A DNA stretch of 64,000 nucleotides from Myotis daubentonii (GCF_963259705.1 NC_081853.1:2852001-2916000); one strand, 5' to 3'; counted from the stretch's first letter, positions 23,568-33,775 are shown. Notes: generated from the sequence alone by a model not told the origin. Numbers and translations are program-made.

Positions 23568-23689
23568 TTAACATTTAGATTACATTGATTAGTCCTTCAT
23601 GGAAATCAGGAAAGCATCACCCTTTCGTGGTTGATTTTTGCAGCACATTTTAGGTTTGAATAAATGATGTTTTAAAATGCTTGCTGAGC

Positions 23690-23903
23690 ACAGACAGTGT
23701 GGCTCAGTGGTTGAGTGTTGAACTATGAACCAGGAGGGTCAGGGTTCAATTCCAGGTCAGGGCGCATGCCCAGGTTGTAGGCCTGATCCCAAATGTGGGG
23801 TGGAGGGGGCAGCCGGTTGATGGTTCTCTCTCATCACTGATGTCTCTCTCTCTCTCCCTGTCCCTTCCTCTCTCTGAAATCATTAACAACAACAACAACA
23901 ACA
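23690..23903 (+). mobile_element. Ves SINE (tRNA-derived)
   Basis: Box A TGGCTCAGTGGTTGAG, box B GGGTTCAATTCCAGG, a GGAGGGGGCAGCCGGTTGAT block, CT-rich stretch, and an (AAC)n tail at about 23884-23903 in place of poly-A. Confidence 0.88.
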
Positions 23904-24561
23904 GCTCTAGCTGAGACGTAAGTCGATTGGGGGCTGTAGTGCGTTGCTCCCCCTGGCCCACACCGTGGTCAGGCCAGAGGACTGTGGAGGAACTCATAGC
24001 AGTGCATGTCCAGGCGAGTAATTCTTTGCACTGGTGTTGCCTCTCCATCCCATGTATTTGAAGCTATTTTACCTGTTTGCACTCTTTTGAGGAGAAATTT
24101 GGAAGCTAATTTACACATCTCCATCTTATACCTTCTCTCTCCAGTAGTTTTACTAAAATTCCTCTTGTTTTTCTGCAAGTTCCTCAGCCTTTCCTACCCT
24201 GGTCTCTCTCTGATTATCTTCTTCAGTGGGTCTCTGTGTGAGCGGGAATTTGTGGTGTGATGATGGAAGTTCAGGCAACCCGTGCTGGGTCTGACTTTTC
24301 CCCCTTCAAACCAGCAAAGCAATGACCAGGATTCCATAGCTACTTTGAAATGTATGCTCATTGCAGAGAGCAGCCCGATCGGCATGTAGGTCCGAGGCCT
24401 GCACTGTGCCTCCTTTGCTGAAGTACATGTATGAGAACATGCTCATATAAGAATAGCTTTTTTCTGTATGTGTGCTTTTAAAAAAAAGACACTATCACCC
24501 CTTTTGCTGAAATGAGGAGTTGAGGACTTGATTATTAGATTCTCTGAAACTTATTTAAATA
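23904..24561. other. Intronic sequence, nothing recognised
   Basis: Ordinary composition. No repeat or coding feature recognised. Confidence 0.5.
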
Positions 24562-24835
24562 CTAGTGGCCCAGTGCACAAATTCGTGCATGGGTGGGGTC
24601 CTGTAGCCTGGCAGGTGATCGGGGCCAATCAGGGGGACAGGTGGTGGGGGTCAGCCCGCTGGGGGTGGGGAAGAGGGGCCGCAGGAGGATGACCGGCTGC
24701 AGGAGGTTGGCTGTGGGAGTGCACTGACCACCAGGGGACAGCTCCTGCATTGAGTGTCTGCCCTCTGGTGGTCAGTGCGCGTCATAGCAACTGGTCAACT
24801 GGTTGTTTGCTCGCTTAGGCTTTTATATATAGAGA
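24562..24835 (-). mobile_element. HeliBat-type Helitron (reverse)
   Basis: Left end CTAGTGGCCCAGTGCACAAA is the reverse complement of the Helitron 3' end, with a short hairpin beside it. Right end GGCTTTTATATATAGAGA gives TC at the 5' terminus on the minus strand. Flanks are A and T. Non-coding, 274 bp. Confidence 0.9.
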
Positions 24836-25755
24836 TTGAGTAACTGTTTTCTAAATATTTAGTGAAACGTGGCAAATTGCTTTAATGGAGTTTTGTAACT
24901 ATGTGGAGTTGTCCTGACTTCACTCCGTTTCAATGTGAAATGGAGTGACCTTTCTGCTGCCCCCACACAGCCTCTCGCTGTCATCCAGGCCCTGGCTGCT
25001 ACTCCAGGGGCTCTGATGGCCACACTTAAAATATGTCCCAGTTCCCTTCCCAGGTCAAAGCCGGCTGTGGACCCTCCCAGGGAACCACTCAGGCGGCGCC
25101 TGGAAGGGGACCGTTTCCTTACATGATGTACATGGAAGCCTCGCTCTGCCCGCTTTACACCTACACATGTGCTGAGCGTCTCCACAGAGACAAGGAGGCC
25201 AGAGGCCAGGGGTGGGGCATCTCCCGGGGGACGGCAGGTGGGGCTCAGGCCCAGGCCCAGGCCCTGCAGGCAGCCCCTTCCCTGCGGCTCCACGAGGCGG
25301 CCTCCGCCCTCTGCCCCTCTCCAGGCGCCATAGCCGAGCTGCCCCTGAGGGCTGGCTGTGGTGAGCCCGGTAGGTGGAGGCCTCCCACAGGAGGCTGTGG
25401 TAGGAGGAGGGCCCCATCTCTCCCCAGGTCTTTGCTTTGTGCCGCGTATCATCTGTGCCTGTGTGCCACAGCCCCTGTGCCTCTGAGACACCAAGGCACC
25501 ACTTCACCTCACAGAGCGCCCTCAGAGCCTGTTACTGTGCTCCAGCTGGGAGCTCCATTTAGTCAGGCTGCCCTTCTAGGAGAAGCACTACTTTTGCTGA
25601 TTCACCAGTTTCGTGTGCCTGCTCATGAACCATGATCCTGGCACTCATTTTCCCTCTCCCAAGTTCGATGCACGGGAACCTCCCCTCACGCCACCTCACC
25701 TTACTCCCTCACCACGTCGCTATAGTTCCTTAAAGCGGAAATCATTATTTTCTTA
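24836..25755. other. Intronic sequence, no gene recognised
   Basis: GC-rich frames of about 150-211 codons at 24859-25635 occur on both strands at once, typical of chance frames in GC-rich DNA. No family motif. Confidence 0.5.
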
Positions 25756-26143
25756 CTAGAGGCCCGGTGCATGAATTCGTGAACCTGTGCGGTCCCTCAA
25801 CCTGGCCTGTGGGATTGGGCTGAAACTGGCTCTCTGACATCCCCCGAGAGGTTGCAGGCCAGGCCAAGGGACCCCACCGGTGCACAATCGGGGCCAGGAA
25901 GGACACAGGAGGTTGGCCAGGGGAGGGACCGCGGGAGGGCTCCAGGGCATGTCTGGCCCATCTCACTCAGTCCCGATCAGCCAGATCCCAGCAGCAAGCT
26001 AACCTACCAGTCGGAATATCTGCCCCCTGGTGGTCAATGCATGTCATAGCAAGTGGTTGAGCGGCCTTAGCATATCATTAGCATATTATACTTTGATTGA
26101 TTGAATGGACAACTGGACACTTAGCATACTAGGCTTTTATTAT
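25756..26143 (-). mobile_element. HeliBat-type Helitron (reverse), left arm of palindrome
   Basis: CTAG (reverse 3' end) at 25756-25759 after A, then GAGGCCCGGTGCATGAATTC. It runs to GGCTTTTATTAT. Its last few bases appear displaced: TATAGG directly after the neighbouring forward copy (26535-26540) matches the missing terminus seen in other copies. So the forward Helitron likely inserted inside the 5' end of this one. Confidence 0.88.
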
Positions 26144-26534
26144 TCTATGTAACAAAAGCCTAACATGCTAAGTGTCTGCTTGTCCGGTCAGCTGTTCAAC
26201 CAATCAAATGATATGCTAAGGCTGCTCAACCACTTGTTACGATGTGCATTGACCACCAGAGGGCAGACACTCTGACTGGTAGGTTAGCTTGCTGCTGGGA
26301 TCTGGCAGATTGGGACTGAGTGAGATGGGCCAGACACGCCCTGGAGCCCTCCTGCGGTCCCTCCTGCATCTCTCCCCGGCCCCAGTTGTGCACTGATGGG
26401 GTCCTTTGGTCTGGCTTGCACCCTCTCACAATCCGGGACCCCTCGGAGGATGTTGGAGAGCTGGTTTCGGCCCGATCCCGCAGGCCAGGCTGAGGGACCC
26501 CACTGGTGCACGAATTTGTGCCCTGGGCCTCTAG
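26144..26534 (+). mobile_element. HeliBat-type Helitron (forward), right arm of palindrome
   Basis: Starts TCTATGTAACAAAAGCCTAA and ends GCCCTGGGCCTCTAG. It belongs to the same subfamily as the reverse copy to its left: shared blocks include the TAGGTTAGCTTGCTGCTGGG stretch and TGAGTGAGATGGGCCAGACA in opposite orientation. Non-coding; minus-strand frames here are shadows. Confidence 0.92.
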
Positions 26535-26540
26535 TATAGG

Positions 26541-26924
26541 CTGTAAGTCCATTGTGTGCGATGTAGACTCTATAGTTTCAGACCTTTTGTACGATGACCA
26601 GGTACACTGCGTGTGCGTCTCCCTCGAGGCGCACATGACAGTCTTACTGGGAAGTCACCGGGAAATCTCGTTCCTCTCAACTCCGGCACCTCCTTTAGTG
26701 AACATGCTCCACACCTTCTATGTGCATACCCCTGGTTCTCGGCTAATGGGCTGAAGTAAAACATCGCTTCTCACGTGATTTTCTTGCTCAGAGGCGGCCA
26801 ACGTCAGTCGTCTGGCCTTGACCCTGTGCTGGGTGCGGCTGGCTGGGACTCGGAGTCAATTCTTCGACAGCAGGTGTCCCCAGGAGGACTTACCAGTGAC
26901 ACACTTTTTCTTTTGTATTTGAAC
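26541..26924. other. Intronic sequence, nothing recognised
   Basis: Ordinary composition. No repeat recognised. Confidence 0.5.
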
Positions 26925-27085
26925 TTTTTAAAAAGATGGGTCTTAATGTACAGGGAATACAGTCAGTAATGTTGTACTCACTTTGCACAGTGATGGGTGG
27001 TGACTGGACATAAGTATATAAAGGCAGCTCCACTATGCTGTGTGCCTGAAACTAACATAATGTTGTATGGCAGCTGTCCTTTACC
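26925..27085 (+). mobile_element. L1 3' end fragment
   Basis: Contains GTAATGTTGTACTCACTTTG, TGATGGGTGGTGACTGGACA and CCTGAAACTAACATAATGTT in the order of the old mammalian L1 3' untranslated region. Confidence 0.7.
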
Positions 27086-27780
27086 TAAAACAGGACAGAA
27101 TGAAACGTGCACTCTGCACTTCGGAGGACTCTCCTGCTTTCCGTTTGCTTTACCTCCGGTTCGTATCACCGCTGTAGTCGCTGCCTTTAAATAACAGCCT
27201 CCTCTGGCAGAAGCCATAGACATTCATCTGTGGAGACACACCAGCTTTGTTCAGAGGTGCAGGACGTGCCCTCCAAGTCAACTTAGAGGTCAAATGTGGG
27301 AAGTCCTCCCCTTACACAGCCCACCGGGGCTCCCTTAGTAGAGCTCCCCTGTTAGTCTTCCTTCCCAAGTGACGTCACCCACTGTGCGCGCCCCCTAACT
27401 CTTCCTGGTTTGGGGCTCGGATGAGGTGAACGTGCTCCTTTCACCTTGAGTCCCCGAGCTGCCCCGCGTAATTGGAGGAGGGGAGGTGCCTCGTCTCGAC
27501 GTTTCTGCCTTTGCCAGGTGCCTCCCAGCTGCTCCCCGCCCGCGTCCCTCACATTCTCATCGCCGTGTCCCGCGTGCCGCGTTGATTTTTGGTGGAGATA
27601 AAATGTCTGCCCAGGTGGTTGCTGTGCCTAAAGAACTCTGTGAAACTGACTAAACCTAAGAGAATGTCAACAGAATGAGGAATGTTTTTCAACTTAGATG
27701 GGTGGCAAGTTTTGTTTGCTGTTCCATTTGCCTGGAATTGGGAAAGACGGTAACTTGTTCTCCCCTCACCCCCACCCCCC
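27086..27780. other. Intronic sequence, nothing recognised
   Basis: Mixed composition, GC-rich around 27360-27580. No gene-like feature. Confidence 0.5.
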
Positions 27781-27808
27781 ATATGTTTTTATTGATTTCA
27801 GAGAGGAA

Positions 27809-27856
<48 letters not shown>

Positions 27857-27996
27857 TCAATGATGAGAGATTCATTGATTGGCTGCCTCCTGCATGGCCC
27901 CTACTGGGGATCGAGCCCGCAACCCGGGCATGTGCCCTGGACCAGAATCGAACCTTCAGGCGGATGCTCTATCCACCGAGCCAGACCGGCCAGGGC
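27781..27996 (-). mobile_element. Ves SINE (reverse), 91 bp upstream of the FOXP1 exon
   Basis: TTTTTATTGATTTCAGAGAG tail, a long pure (GA)n (27808-27852), GGCTGCCTCCTGCATGGCCC, GGGGATCGAGCCCGCAACCC, reverse box B GAATCGAACC and reverse box A, ending CCGGCCAGGGC. The GA run has expanded beyond what other copies show. Confidence 0.93.
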
Positions 27997-28040
27997 GGGA
28001 GCTCGTCCTTAAGTGCCCCGTGGAGTCCCGGCGCAGCTGC

Positions 28041-28087
28041 TCTGACCTGTGGTAACGGAGACCTGTCTCTTCCACTTTTCCTTGCAG
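28041..28087 (+). other. FOXP1 exon 3' splice site (branch point, pyrimidine tract, AG)
   Basis: Candidate branch points are CTGAC (A at 28045, 43 nt before the exon) and GTAAC (A at 28055, 33 nt before it). A pyrimidine-rich stretch (28063-28084) then leads into TTGCAG. Only about 91 nt of non-repeat intron lie between the upstream reverse Ves SINE and the exon, so all acceptor signals fit into that gap. Confidence 0.8.
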
Positions 28088-28189
28088 GCCCTTCAGGTGG
28101 CAAGACAGCTCCTCCTTCAGCAGCAGCAGCAGCAGCAGGTTAGCGGGATCAAGTCTCCCAAGAGGAATGACAAGCAGCCAGCCCTGCAG
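28088..28189 (+). CDS. FOXP1: FOXP1 coding exon (N-terminal glutamine-rich segment)
   Basis: This 102-bp internal exon encodes 34 residues: [10 protein letters not shown], then seven glutamines, then [10 protein letters not shown] and DKQPALQ. The segment is characteristic of FOXP1, a forkhead transcriptional repressor acting in the nucleus in lung, heart, B-cell and neuronal development. FOXP2 differs here: it has a shorter Q run followed by TSGLKSPKSSDKQ. The exon lies in the N-terminal Q-rich region, far upstream of the zinc finger, leucine zipper and forkhead domain, none of which is in this window. It starts after a pyrimidine-rich tract ending in CAG and ends CAG before GT. The length is divisible by three and both borders are phase 0, so skipping would keep the frame. 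The seven Q codons are all CAG. From memory the human protein has Leu where this has Ile (VSGIK). The preceding ATG exon and the following VPVSVAMM exon were not found here, consistent with long flanking introns. Confidence 0.95.
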
Positions 28190-28196
28190 GTAACGT
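28188..28196 (+). other. FOXP1 exon 5' splice site (CAG|GTAACG)
   Basis: The exon ends CAG and the intron starts GTAACG. Positions +1 to +4 match the consensus, but +5 is C rather than the usual G, so the donor is only moderate. A reverse tRNA-like SINE fragment begins about 20 nt into the intron. Confidence 0.8.
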
Positions 28197-28208
28197 TGTT
28201 TCTGAAGC

Positions 28209-28300
28209 ACCTGGGTGTGCGCCCTGAGCGGGACTCAAACCCGCAGCCTGTCAGTGCACCGGGCAGCGTGCCAGCCAACGGAGCACACGGCCGAGGGCCA
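28209..28300 (-). mobile_element. tRNA-derived SINE head (reverse), 20 bp downstream of the FOXP1 exon
   Basis: On the minus strand it reads TGGCCCTCGGCCGTGTGCTC, then box A-like CGTTGGCTGGC and box B-like GGGTTTGAGTCCCGCTCAGG. This matches the older bat SINE type at 52357 rather than the Ves copies nearby. Only the tRNA-like head is present. Confidence 0.7.
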
Positions 28301-29483
28301 GGTAGCAATCCTTTTAAGAGTAAACGACGTTACCCACGTGGACAGCACTGACCAGGGGCTGTGTGAGGATGGCGGTCACATGCGGGCCTCCGTGGAGGTG
28401 CCGCTAGCTTCCCAGCGAGTGTGCCGTCGCAGGGAGAGGTCTGTTGAACCCGAACGTGTTGTCGTTGGGTGAGACCTGCTGGCGTCAGGACAGTCGGCCG
28501 ATGCGCGGGGGCAGGTGCGGTGCTTGGGCCGCTCGCTGTGAGAGACGGTCACGGTGCTCACATGCGTCGCCACCTTCTCTGTCGACAGGTCTACGTGGTC
28601 CCTCATGATGGGGTGCACACATACCTCCTTCAGTGCGGGGGGGGGCAGGGGACAGTGGGCAGTGTCTGGAGACGTGTTTAGTTTTCACGCTTGGGGGAGC
28701 GGTGGTGCGGCTGACACGCTGGGAAGTGGGAAGTAGAGGCAGGGATGAGGCTGGACACCCTGCGTTCCAGAAAAGTCCCTGCCACACACCACTGTCAGCC
28801 CCCGATGCCACCAGCCTCAGGCGCTGTTCCCGGGACGAAGAGGCTGTGCTGTTCTTAACGCACCTGGTCATGGTTGTCATGTACACTCTTCTTGAGCGGA
28901 TGTTTTCCACACACTTCTGAATTATTCATAAAAAGTGAGGAGCAGTTTTTATATAAAGATACCAAGAAATAGTGTGTTAGTGACTTCTTTTCAGGCACAA
29001 TGTGGGAAGGAGTGAGTTTATACAAGTTTGATTTTGATTTCCTATTGGAGCAGAACACTTTAATAGAAACTTCCAAGAGCCTGGGCTTGGGGTTGACACT
29101 CCCATCCGGAGAGGGTGGTGCAGGCCGCGGCGGCCGCTCCTGCCCGAGCGGGGGGTGGCGTCCGGCGTGGGGCTGCGTGGGCTTCCCACACGGACACTCG
29201 GGACAGCATCTCCAACTGCTGCTGAGGGCAGAACTCGGTGCTAAATCATTGGGTCACGCGGTCAACCCAGATTCTGGATTGTGTTGACTCTTCTCAGATC
29301 AGAGCAAACCACTGCCCAGCGCACCTTCCCTGGCGGCGGCCACACGACCTCGGGCAGCCATCCTTCTGCGCCCCCTGGGGACAGCGTGGCCGCCGCGGGA
29401 GGCTGGGTGCCGTGGTGGCACTTGGCCGGACGGTGGGTGCACGTTGTTTCCGGCGCTTCCCAAAGCGCCTCCTGGGCAGAGCC
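28301..29483. other. Intronic sequence, no gene recognised
   Basis: GC-rich in parts (28420-28560, 29100-29480) with overlapping frames on both strands. A poly-G run lies at 28637-28645. No repeat recognised. Confidence 0.45.
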
Positions 29484-29592
29484 GCGCGCCCCCTGCTGCT
29501 CGGTGTGAGCCCCCTGCTGCTCGGTGTGAGCCCCCTCCTGCTCGGTGTGAGCCCCCTGCTGCTCGGTGTGAGCCCCCTGCTGCTCGGTGTTC
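29484..29592 (+). repeat. 21-bp minisatellite, about five copies
   Basis: Unit GCCCCCTGCTGCTCGGTGT plus GA, tandem about five times with one C-for-G variant. Because 21 is divisible by three it stays open in several frames (LLLGVSP repeats), but this is not evidence of a gene. Confidence 0.92.
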
Positions 29593-30494
29593 ACGGCCCT
29601 TTTGATGAGGGAGAGCCGGGCGTCCAGCTGCCCGCAGGGCTGTCGTGCAGAGGCCTCGGGCAGCTCCGAGGACGGGCTGGGACGGTGCTGACCGTTCAGC
29701 TGGGAGCCTGTTTCCCAGGAGTCAGATGAGCTGGAAGGACCGCACTGAACCGATTCCGCCGTCAGCCTGGGACTGGTGATTCAGAGGTCAGCAGCGGAGG
29801 CCGCGTTGTGGGTCCCAGAGCAGAGCCCATTGCTGGGACGCAGCACGGCATTGGGACCTGTGCTGCCCACAGGGATGCCGTTAAAATGCTCATGCATTCC
29901 CGCGCACGGGGCGAGCCAGCCTGCTGCTCGGCGATCCTGGTGGCAGTCCGCTCTCGCACAGCCTGACACCTGGGGATTCGTCAGCCCCCCAGTGTCTGGG
30001 GAAAGTCTGTTATTGGGGGTGGACGCTGACAGAGAGCGGAGCTGAGCTTAGAGACGTAAGGAAAAGCGCGCACGTCCGGGCTCCTGGGCGCGGCCCGCGG
30101 TGTTGAATACCATGTGTCACTCTTAGCACTAGACTTATTTCCCCTCATACTTGCTTTTTTTAAACAAAACCTACATATGGCATTTTTAGGTAACTTCTTT
30201 TCCAAGATGAATGAAGTTCCTTTAGGGCTAAGTCTATGAAGTCAGGTTGCAGAGGGTTCCTTTGGGGCTCTGTTCTTCTTGCCCGTTGCGGTGTTGCAGC
30301 TGCAGGACAGTATGATAGAGCTTTGTTTTTCTTGGCAAGGACAGCGTCAGGGCCACCTAACGCACTGGCCGAGGGGCCGTCTTGAGGCTGCCTTTGCTAA
30401 TGAAGATGTTCACTCGCTCCCTACCCTCAGTGGGAGGCTGGACGAGCAGAGAATTTAGATCAGCTTTAGGAATTGATTGGGGGAAAGAGTTGGT
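29593..30494. other. Intronic sequence, nothing recognised
   Basis: GC-rich to 30110, then AT-rich. No gene-like feature. Confidence 0.45.
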
Positions 30495-30527
30495 TGTGTG
30501 TGTGTGCGTGTGTGTGCGTGCGTGCAG
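30495..30527. repeat. Short GT-rich microsatellite
   Basis: GT/GC alternation over about 32 bp. Confidence 0.8.
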
Positions 30528-31394
30528 CATGGAGGATGGCTCCTCAGCTGCCTGGTGTGGTCATGCAGATTCACTGAGCTTTATCAGGTTGGCAGGCCTT
30601 CCCCAGCCAGGCAGAAATGACTAGCCGAGGTCCCATGTAGGTTATGCAGTTATGAAAATACGTATGTGGGCTCTGGGACTCACAGAAGGGGTCACCCGTG
30701 CATGTGAACCTGCCTGGCACGCCTCGCCGGCGGCTCAGCCCGGGCCCTGGAATGGATGGGACCCTTCGGTGCGTCTCAGCGCTGTTCCTTGCTGACCCCC
30801 TCCCTTCGTTGCTAGAGACCTACTTTCACAGACGTCTGGCCTTCTGCATGGAGGAGGCTGCACAGGGAGGAAGAATTTGATCTGATGATAGCTGGAGGAG
30901 AAAGAAAGCAACCCAAATCCCCAAATACACTGTGACTCATATTTTAAGCATATCTCACACTTCCCTGCTTCAGGCTTGGCAGCGCTCCCCAGCTTCAGGC
31001 TGGTGGTGCAAACAAAAGAACATGGAAAGTTAGAGGAGCTCTCTGTGGTTACTCGATAGAGAGCACAGGATGCAGTCAAACATCCCCAATTTCAACTAAT
31101 TTCAGGGAGATCAGCGTAAAGAGAGAATCATGTTCTTTGCTACGCATATTGAACAAAATCTGAGCTACCACATTCTTGGGTGACATTGTGGTTTATAGAG
31201 AAGACTGGTTGAGTATAGATACTGCTTCCCAAGTTCTTTAAAAATACTTACTAGCCTAAATAGCCTCTTATTTTAGTCTTTATTTGCTTTGCCAATTTTT
31301 CATGAATGATACAAATGAAAACTGGCCTCATCTAAAATTCAGAATCACAATGAGCTGAGTTAATTCCATGCAACTTGGTGGACATTTCTCGAAC
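30528..31394. other. Intronic sequence, nothing recognised
   Basis: Ordinary composition. Confidence 0.5.
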
Positions 31395-31495
31395 AGCTGC
31401 AGTGTGGGGAGCATCTTACGCCCACGGATACGAGACTGTGGGAGACACAGAGCCTGCCTTCAGAATGCTTATGAGTTGTAAAAAATTAACAAGTT
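31395..31495 (+). repeat. L2-like LINE fragment
   Basis: ACGGATACGAGACTGTGGGAGACACAGAGCC... then CTTCAGAATGCTTATGAG resembles the GGGATACAAAGATGAATAAG / AAGGAGCTTACAGTCT region of L2. Diverged. Confidence 0.4.
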
Positions 31496-32373
31496 TTCGC
31501 TGCAAAAAGAAAATTATATGTAAGTAAAAGTAGTAGGCTTACTTTTATAAATATTTATATACTTCTGAAGATTGCTTAAACAAGTGAAATAAATGCTTCA
31601 TAGTGCAGGTGTGCTCATAAGCTGGAAAGTGTGGAACTTTACTGGCTGAAGATGAATTTGTGAGTAGATGAGCAATTTTATTGGTCCCATTTGGAACTTT
31701 GACCGCCATTTCTGGGTAGTAATTCATTTTGGTCCCATAAGCGTCTAGTTGTTGGCATGAGTACGTAGACTGGAAGGAAGTCAAACGCACATTTTCTCCT
31801 GAGAAAGTAAAGTTCATGTGGATTCTGGCGGCACGGAGGTTAGGAAAGAGAGTCACCCTGTGTGATGCCTGCAGTGCGAAGCTGGCCACAGCTTCAGGCC
31901 AACACTGAAGCATTGGAATTTGAACCCAGTCACCTGGTAGATTTCCTCTGGCCTGTCCCTCCCTTCCAAGGTCAGGCCAGGCACAGCGCCCCCTCGGGAT
32001 GGCCCCGGGGCCAGGGCCCGGGAGCGCCACTGGCAGGTGAGCCCCTGGCCCGCTGGCGGCTCGGGGAGAAGAGGCCGCCTGCTCTCCCTGAGGGGCTCAC
32101 AGACCAGATCTGCAGTGCTCCTCGGCATGTGTTCGCAGTTACATAAAACACGCTTTAGGCGGCATTTTCCCTTTGCATGGATGCCGCATAGAACCGCATC
32201 ACCTCCCTTCATTCCCATGGGAATAAATTGGTAAGTGGAAACCTTTTAAGAAAACCACTATTTTATGCTGTAGATAATAAAATGGAATAGTTTTTAAATA
32301 CTGACCCTTAAAAAATATCCCCATTCAGTGAATTAATTAAGTGGATAATTCAGGACAAGGAGCCAAATTCTTT
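31496..32373. other. Intronic sequence, no gene recognised
   Basis: The 161-codon minus-strand frame at 31545-32030 has no recognisable motif and is probably chance. Confidence 0.45.
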
Positions 32374-32390
32374 TAAAAATGTGTAGAATT

Positions 32391-32606
32391 GCCCTAACTG
32401 GTTTGGCTCAGTGGATAGAGCGTCGGTCTGCGGACTGAAAGGTCCCAGGTTCGATTCCGGCCGAGGGCATGTACCTTGGTTGCCGGCACATCCCCAGTAG
32501 GGGGTGTGCAGGAGGCAGCTGATCAATGTTTCTCTCTCATCGATGTTTCAAACTCTCTATCCCTCTCCTTTCCTCTCTGTGAAAAATCAATAAAATATAT
32601 ATTTTT
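32391..32606 (+). mobile_element. Ves SINE (tRNA-derived), young copy
   Basis: GCCCTAACTGGTTTGGCTCA, box A TGGCTCAGTGGATAGAG, box B GGTTCGATTCC intact, GTGCAGGAGGCAGCTGATCA, CT-rich and A-rich tail. Flanked by TAAAAATGTGTAGAATT (32374-32390) and the same 17-mer with one change (32607-32623), so the ends are exact. The best-preserved promoter among the SINEs here. Confidence 0.96.
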
Positions 32607-32623
32607 TAAAAACGTGTAGAATT

Positions 32624-33276
32624 AACATTGTCTACAGGTGGCATCCCTGCCATTAAATTGGTATGAAGTGTTGAAATTTCAGTACCTTTATCACTTGACC
32701 TTGGAGGATCCCAAAACTCAAAAAAAATGAGTCTTGATAAGAGACAATAAAGTAGAAATGATATTTCAGAAACGTCATTAAATCTTTCCGATCACACACC
32801 CGATAAAACCGTGACGGCACAGTGGCCCCTCCTCCAGGCCAGCCCTCACACAGAACCGTGTGTCTAGTGACGAGGGTTTCACGGACCCCAGGAAGCCCAT
32901 CTTGTTGCCCAGGTTTAATATCTTCGCTTTAAGAATTTATTTCTTTTCTAAAATAATGTTTTGTCCTTGCTGCCCTCCAAAATTCTGAGTTTAGTTGTAA
33001 TATCGTGAGCTCACTCACCCATTTCAGCAGCACAGGGTGACTGTGTCCTGGGTGTATTTACTGATAATTCTCATTCTCAGAAGTAGCTCAGTTCGGACAT
33101 TTAATTATATGGTCACCTTAGTTATATGTATCTAAGCCTTAAAATGCAAGTGTGATGCTAATATTTTATACATAAGCATGTATTTGTCACCATGTACACA
33201 GATAATTAATGGTTACTAAGTGCATAATGTGGACGAGCCCTGGCTACCCTATGGTACAGGATTGATTTTTAAATTA
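32624..33276. other. Intronic sequence, nothing recognised
   Basis: AT-rich, non-repetitive. Might include conserved non-coding DNA. Confidence 0.4.
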
Positions 33277-33679
33277 CTAGAGGCCCAGTGTACAAAATTC
33301 ATTCACAGGTAGGGTCCCTAGGCCTGGCCTGTGATCAGGGCCAATCTGTGGGGTGACTGGTGGAGCGATTGGGGGGCCCCTGCTGGCACCCACCTTGGAG
33401 GTGACAGGCGGGGCAATTGCGGGGGCAGCGCCGGCCCACTCACTGGTCGGCCCTGCCCCTGCCGCTGGTCGCCTCCTTCTGTGGGGTGACCAGCGGGGCA
33501 GTCGGAGGGCAGGGGGCCCTGCTGGCACCCACCTTGGCTGGCCTGGGGCCTGCAGGCTGTGAGCAGCTCCTGCGCTGAGCGTCTGCCCCCTGGTGGTCAG
33601 TGCGCATTATAGCGACCGGTCATTCCACTGGTTGTTCTGTGTTCGGTTGATTTGCATGTTAGGCTTTTATTATATAGGA
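33277..33679 (-). mobile_element. HeliBat-type Helitron (reverse)
   Basis: CTAG at 33277-33280 after A, then AGGCCCAGTGTACAAAATTC; right end GGCTTTTATTATATAGGA before T. 403 bp, non-coding. It appears to have inserted beside a MIR fragment that resumes at 33681. Confidence 0.9.
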
Positions 33680-33680
33680 T

Positions 33681-33775
33681 TCTCTGGGTGAGGAAAGTGA
33701 AACTTAGAAACTTAGAGAGGTTAAGTGACCTGCTCCAGAGCATGCAGACAGTGGCAGCACCAAGATGGGAACGGC
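33681..33775 (-). repeat. MIR SINE fragment (reverse)
   Basis: GAAACTTAGAGAGGTTAAGT, GACCTGCTCCAGAGCATGCA and GTGGCAGCACCAAGATGG follow the reverse MIR core. Confidence 0.7.

Larger units (their letters stand above)
1..28087 (+). other. FOXP1: FOXP1 intron upstream of the recognised exon (partial)
   Basis: This is inferred intron. The only FOXP1 exon recognised lies at its right end, and the preceding ATG exon (MMQESG...) was not found in any frame. The stretch contains interspersed repeats, microsatellites, two CpG-rich patches and possible regulatory sequence. The open reading frames here lack protein-family signatures and mostly sit in GC-rich or simple-sequence DNA. Confidence 0.85.

Noticed and set aside
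28209..28300. Possible genuine tRNA gene on the minus strand
   Set aside because: The box A and B order is right, but the flanking GGCCCTCGGCC head is that of a SINE and the acceptor-stem pairing is not evident.
29238..29729. 163-codon frame with LLLGVSP repeats
   Set aside because: The repeat is a 21-bp minisatellite; being a multiple of three keeps frames open without selection.
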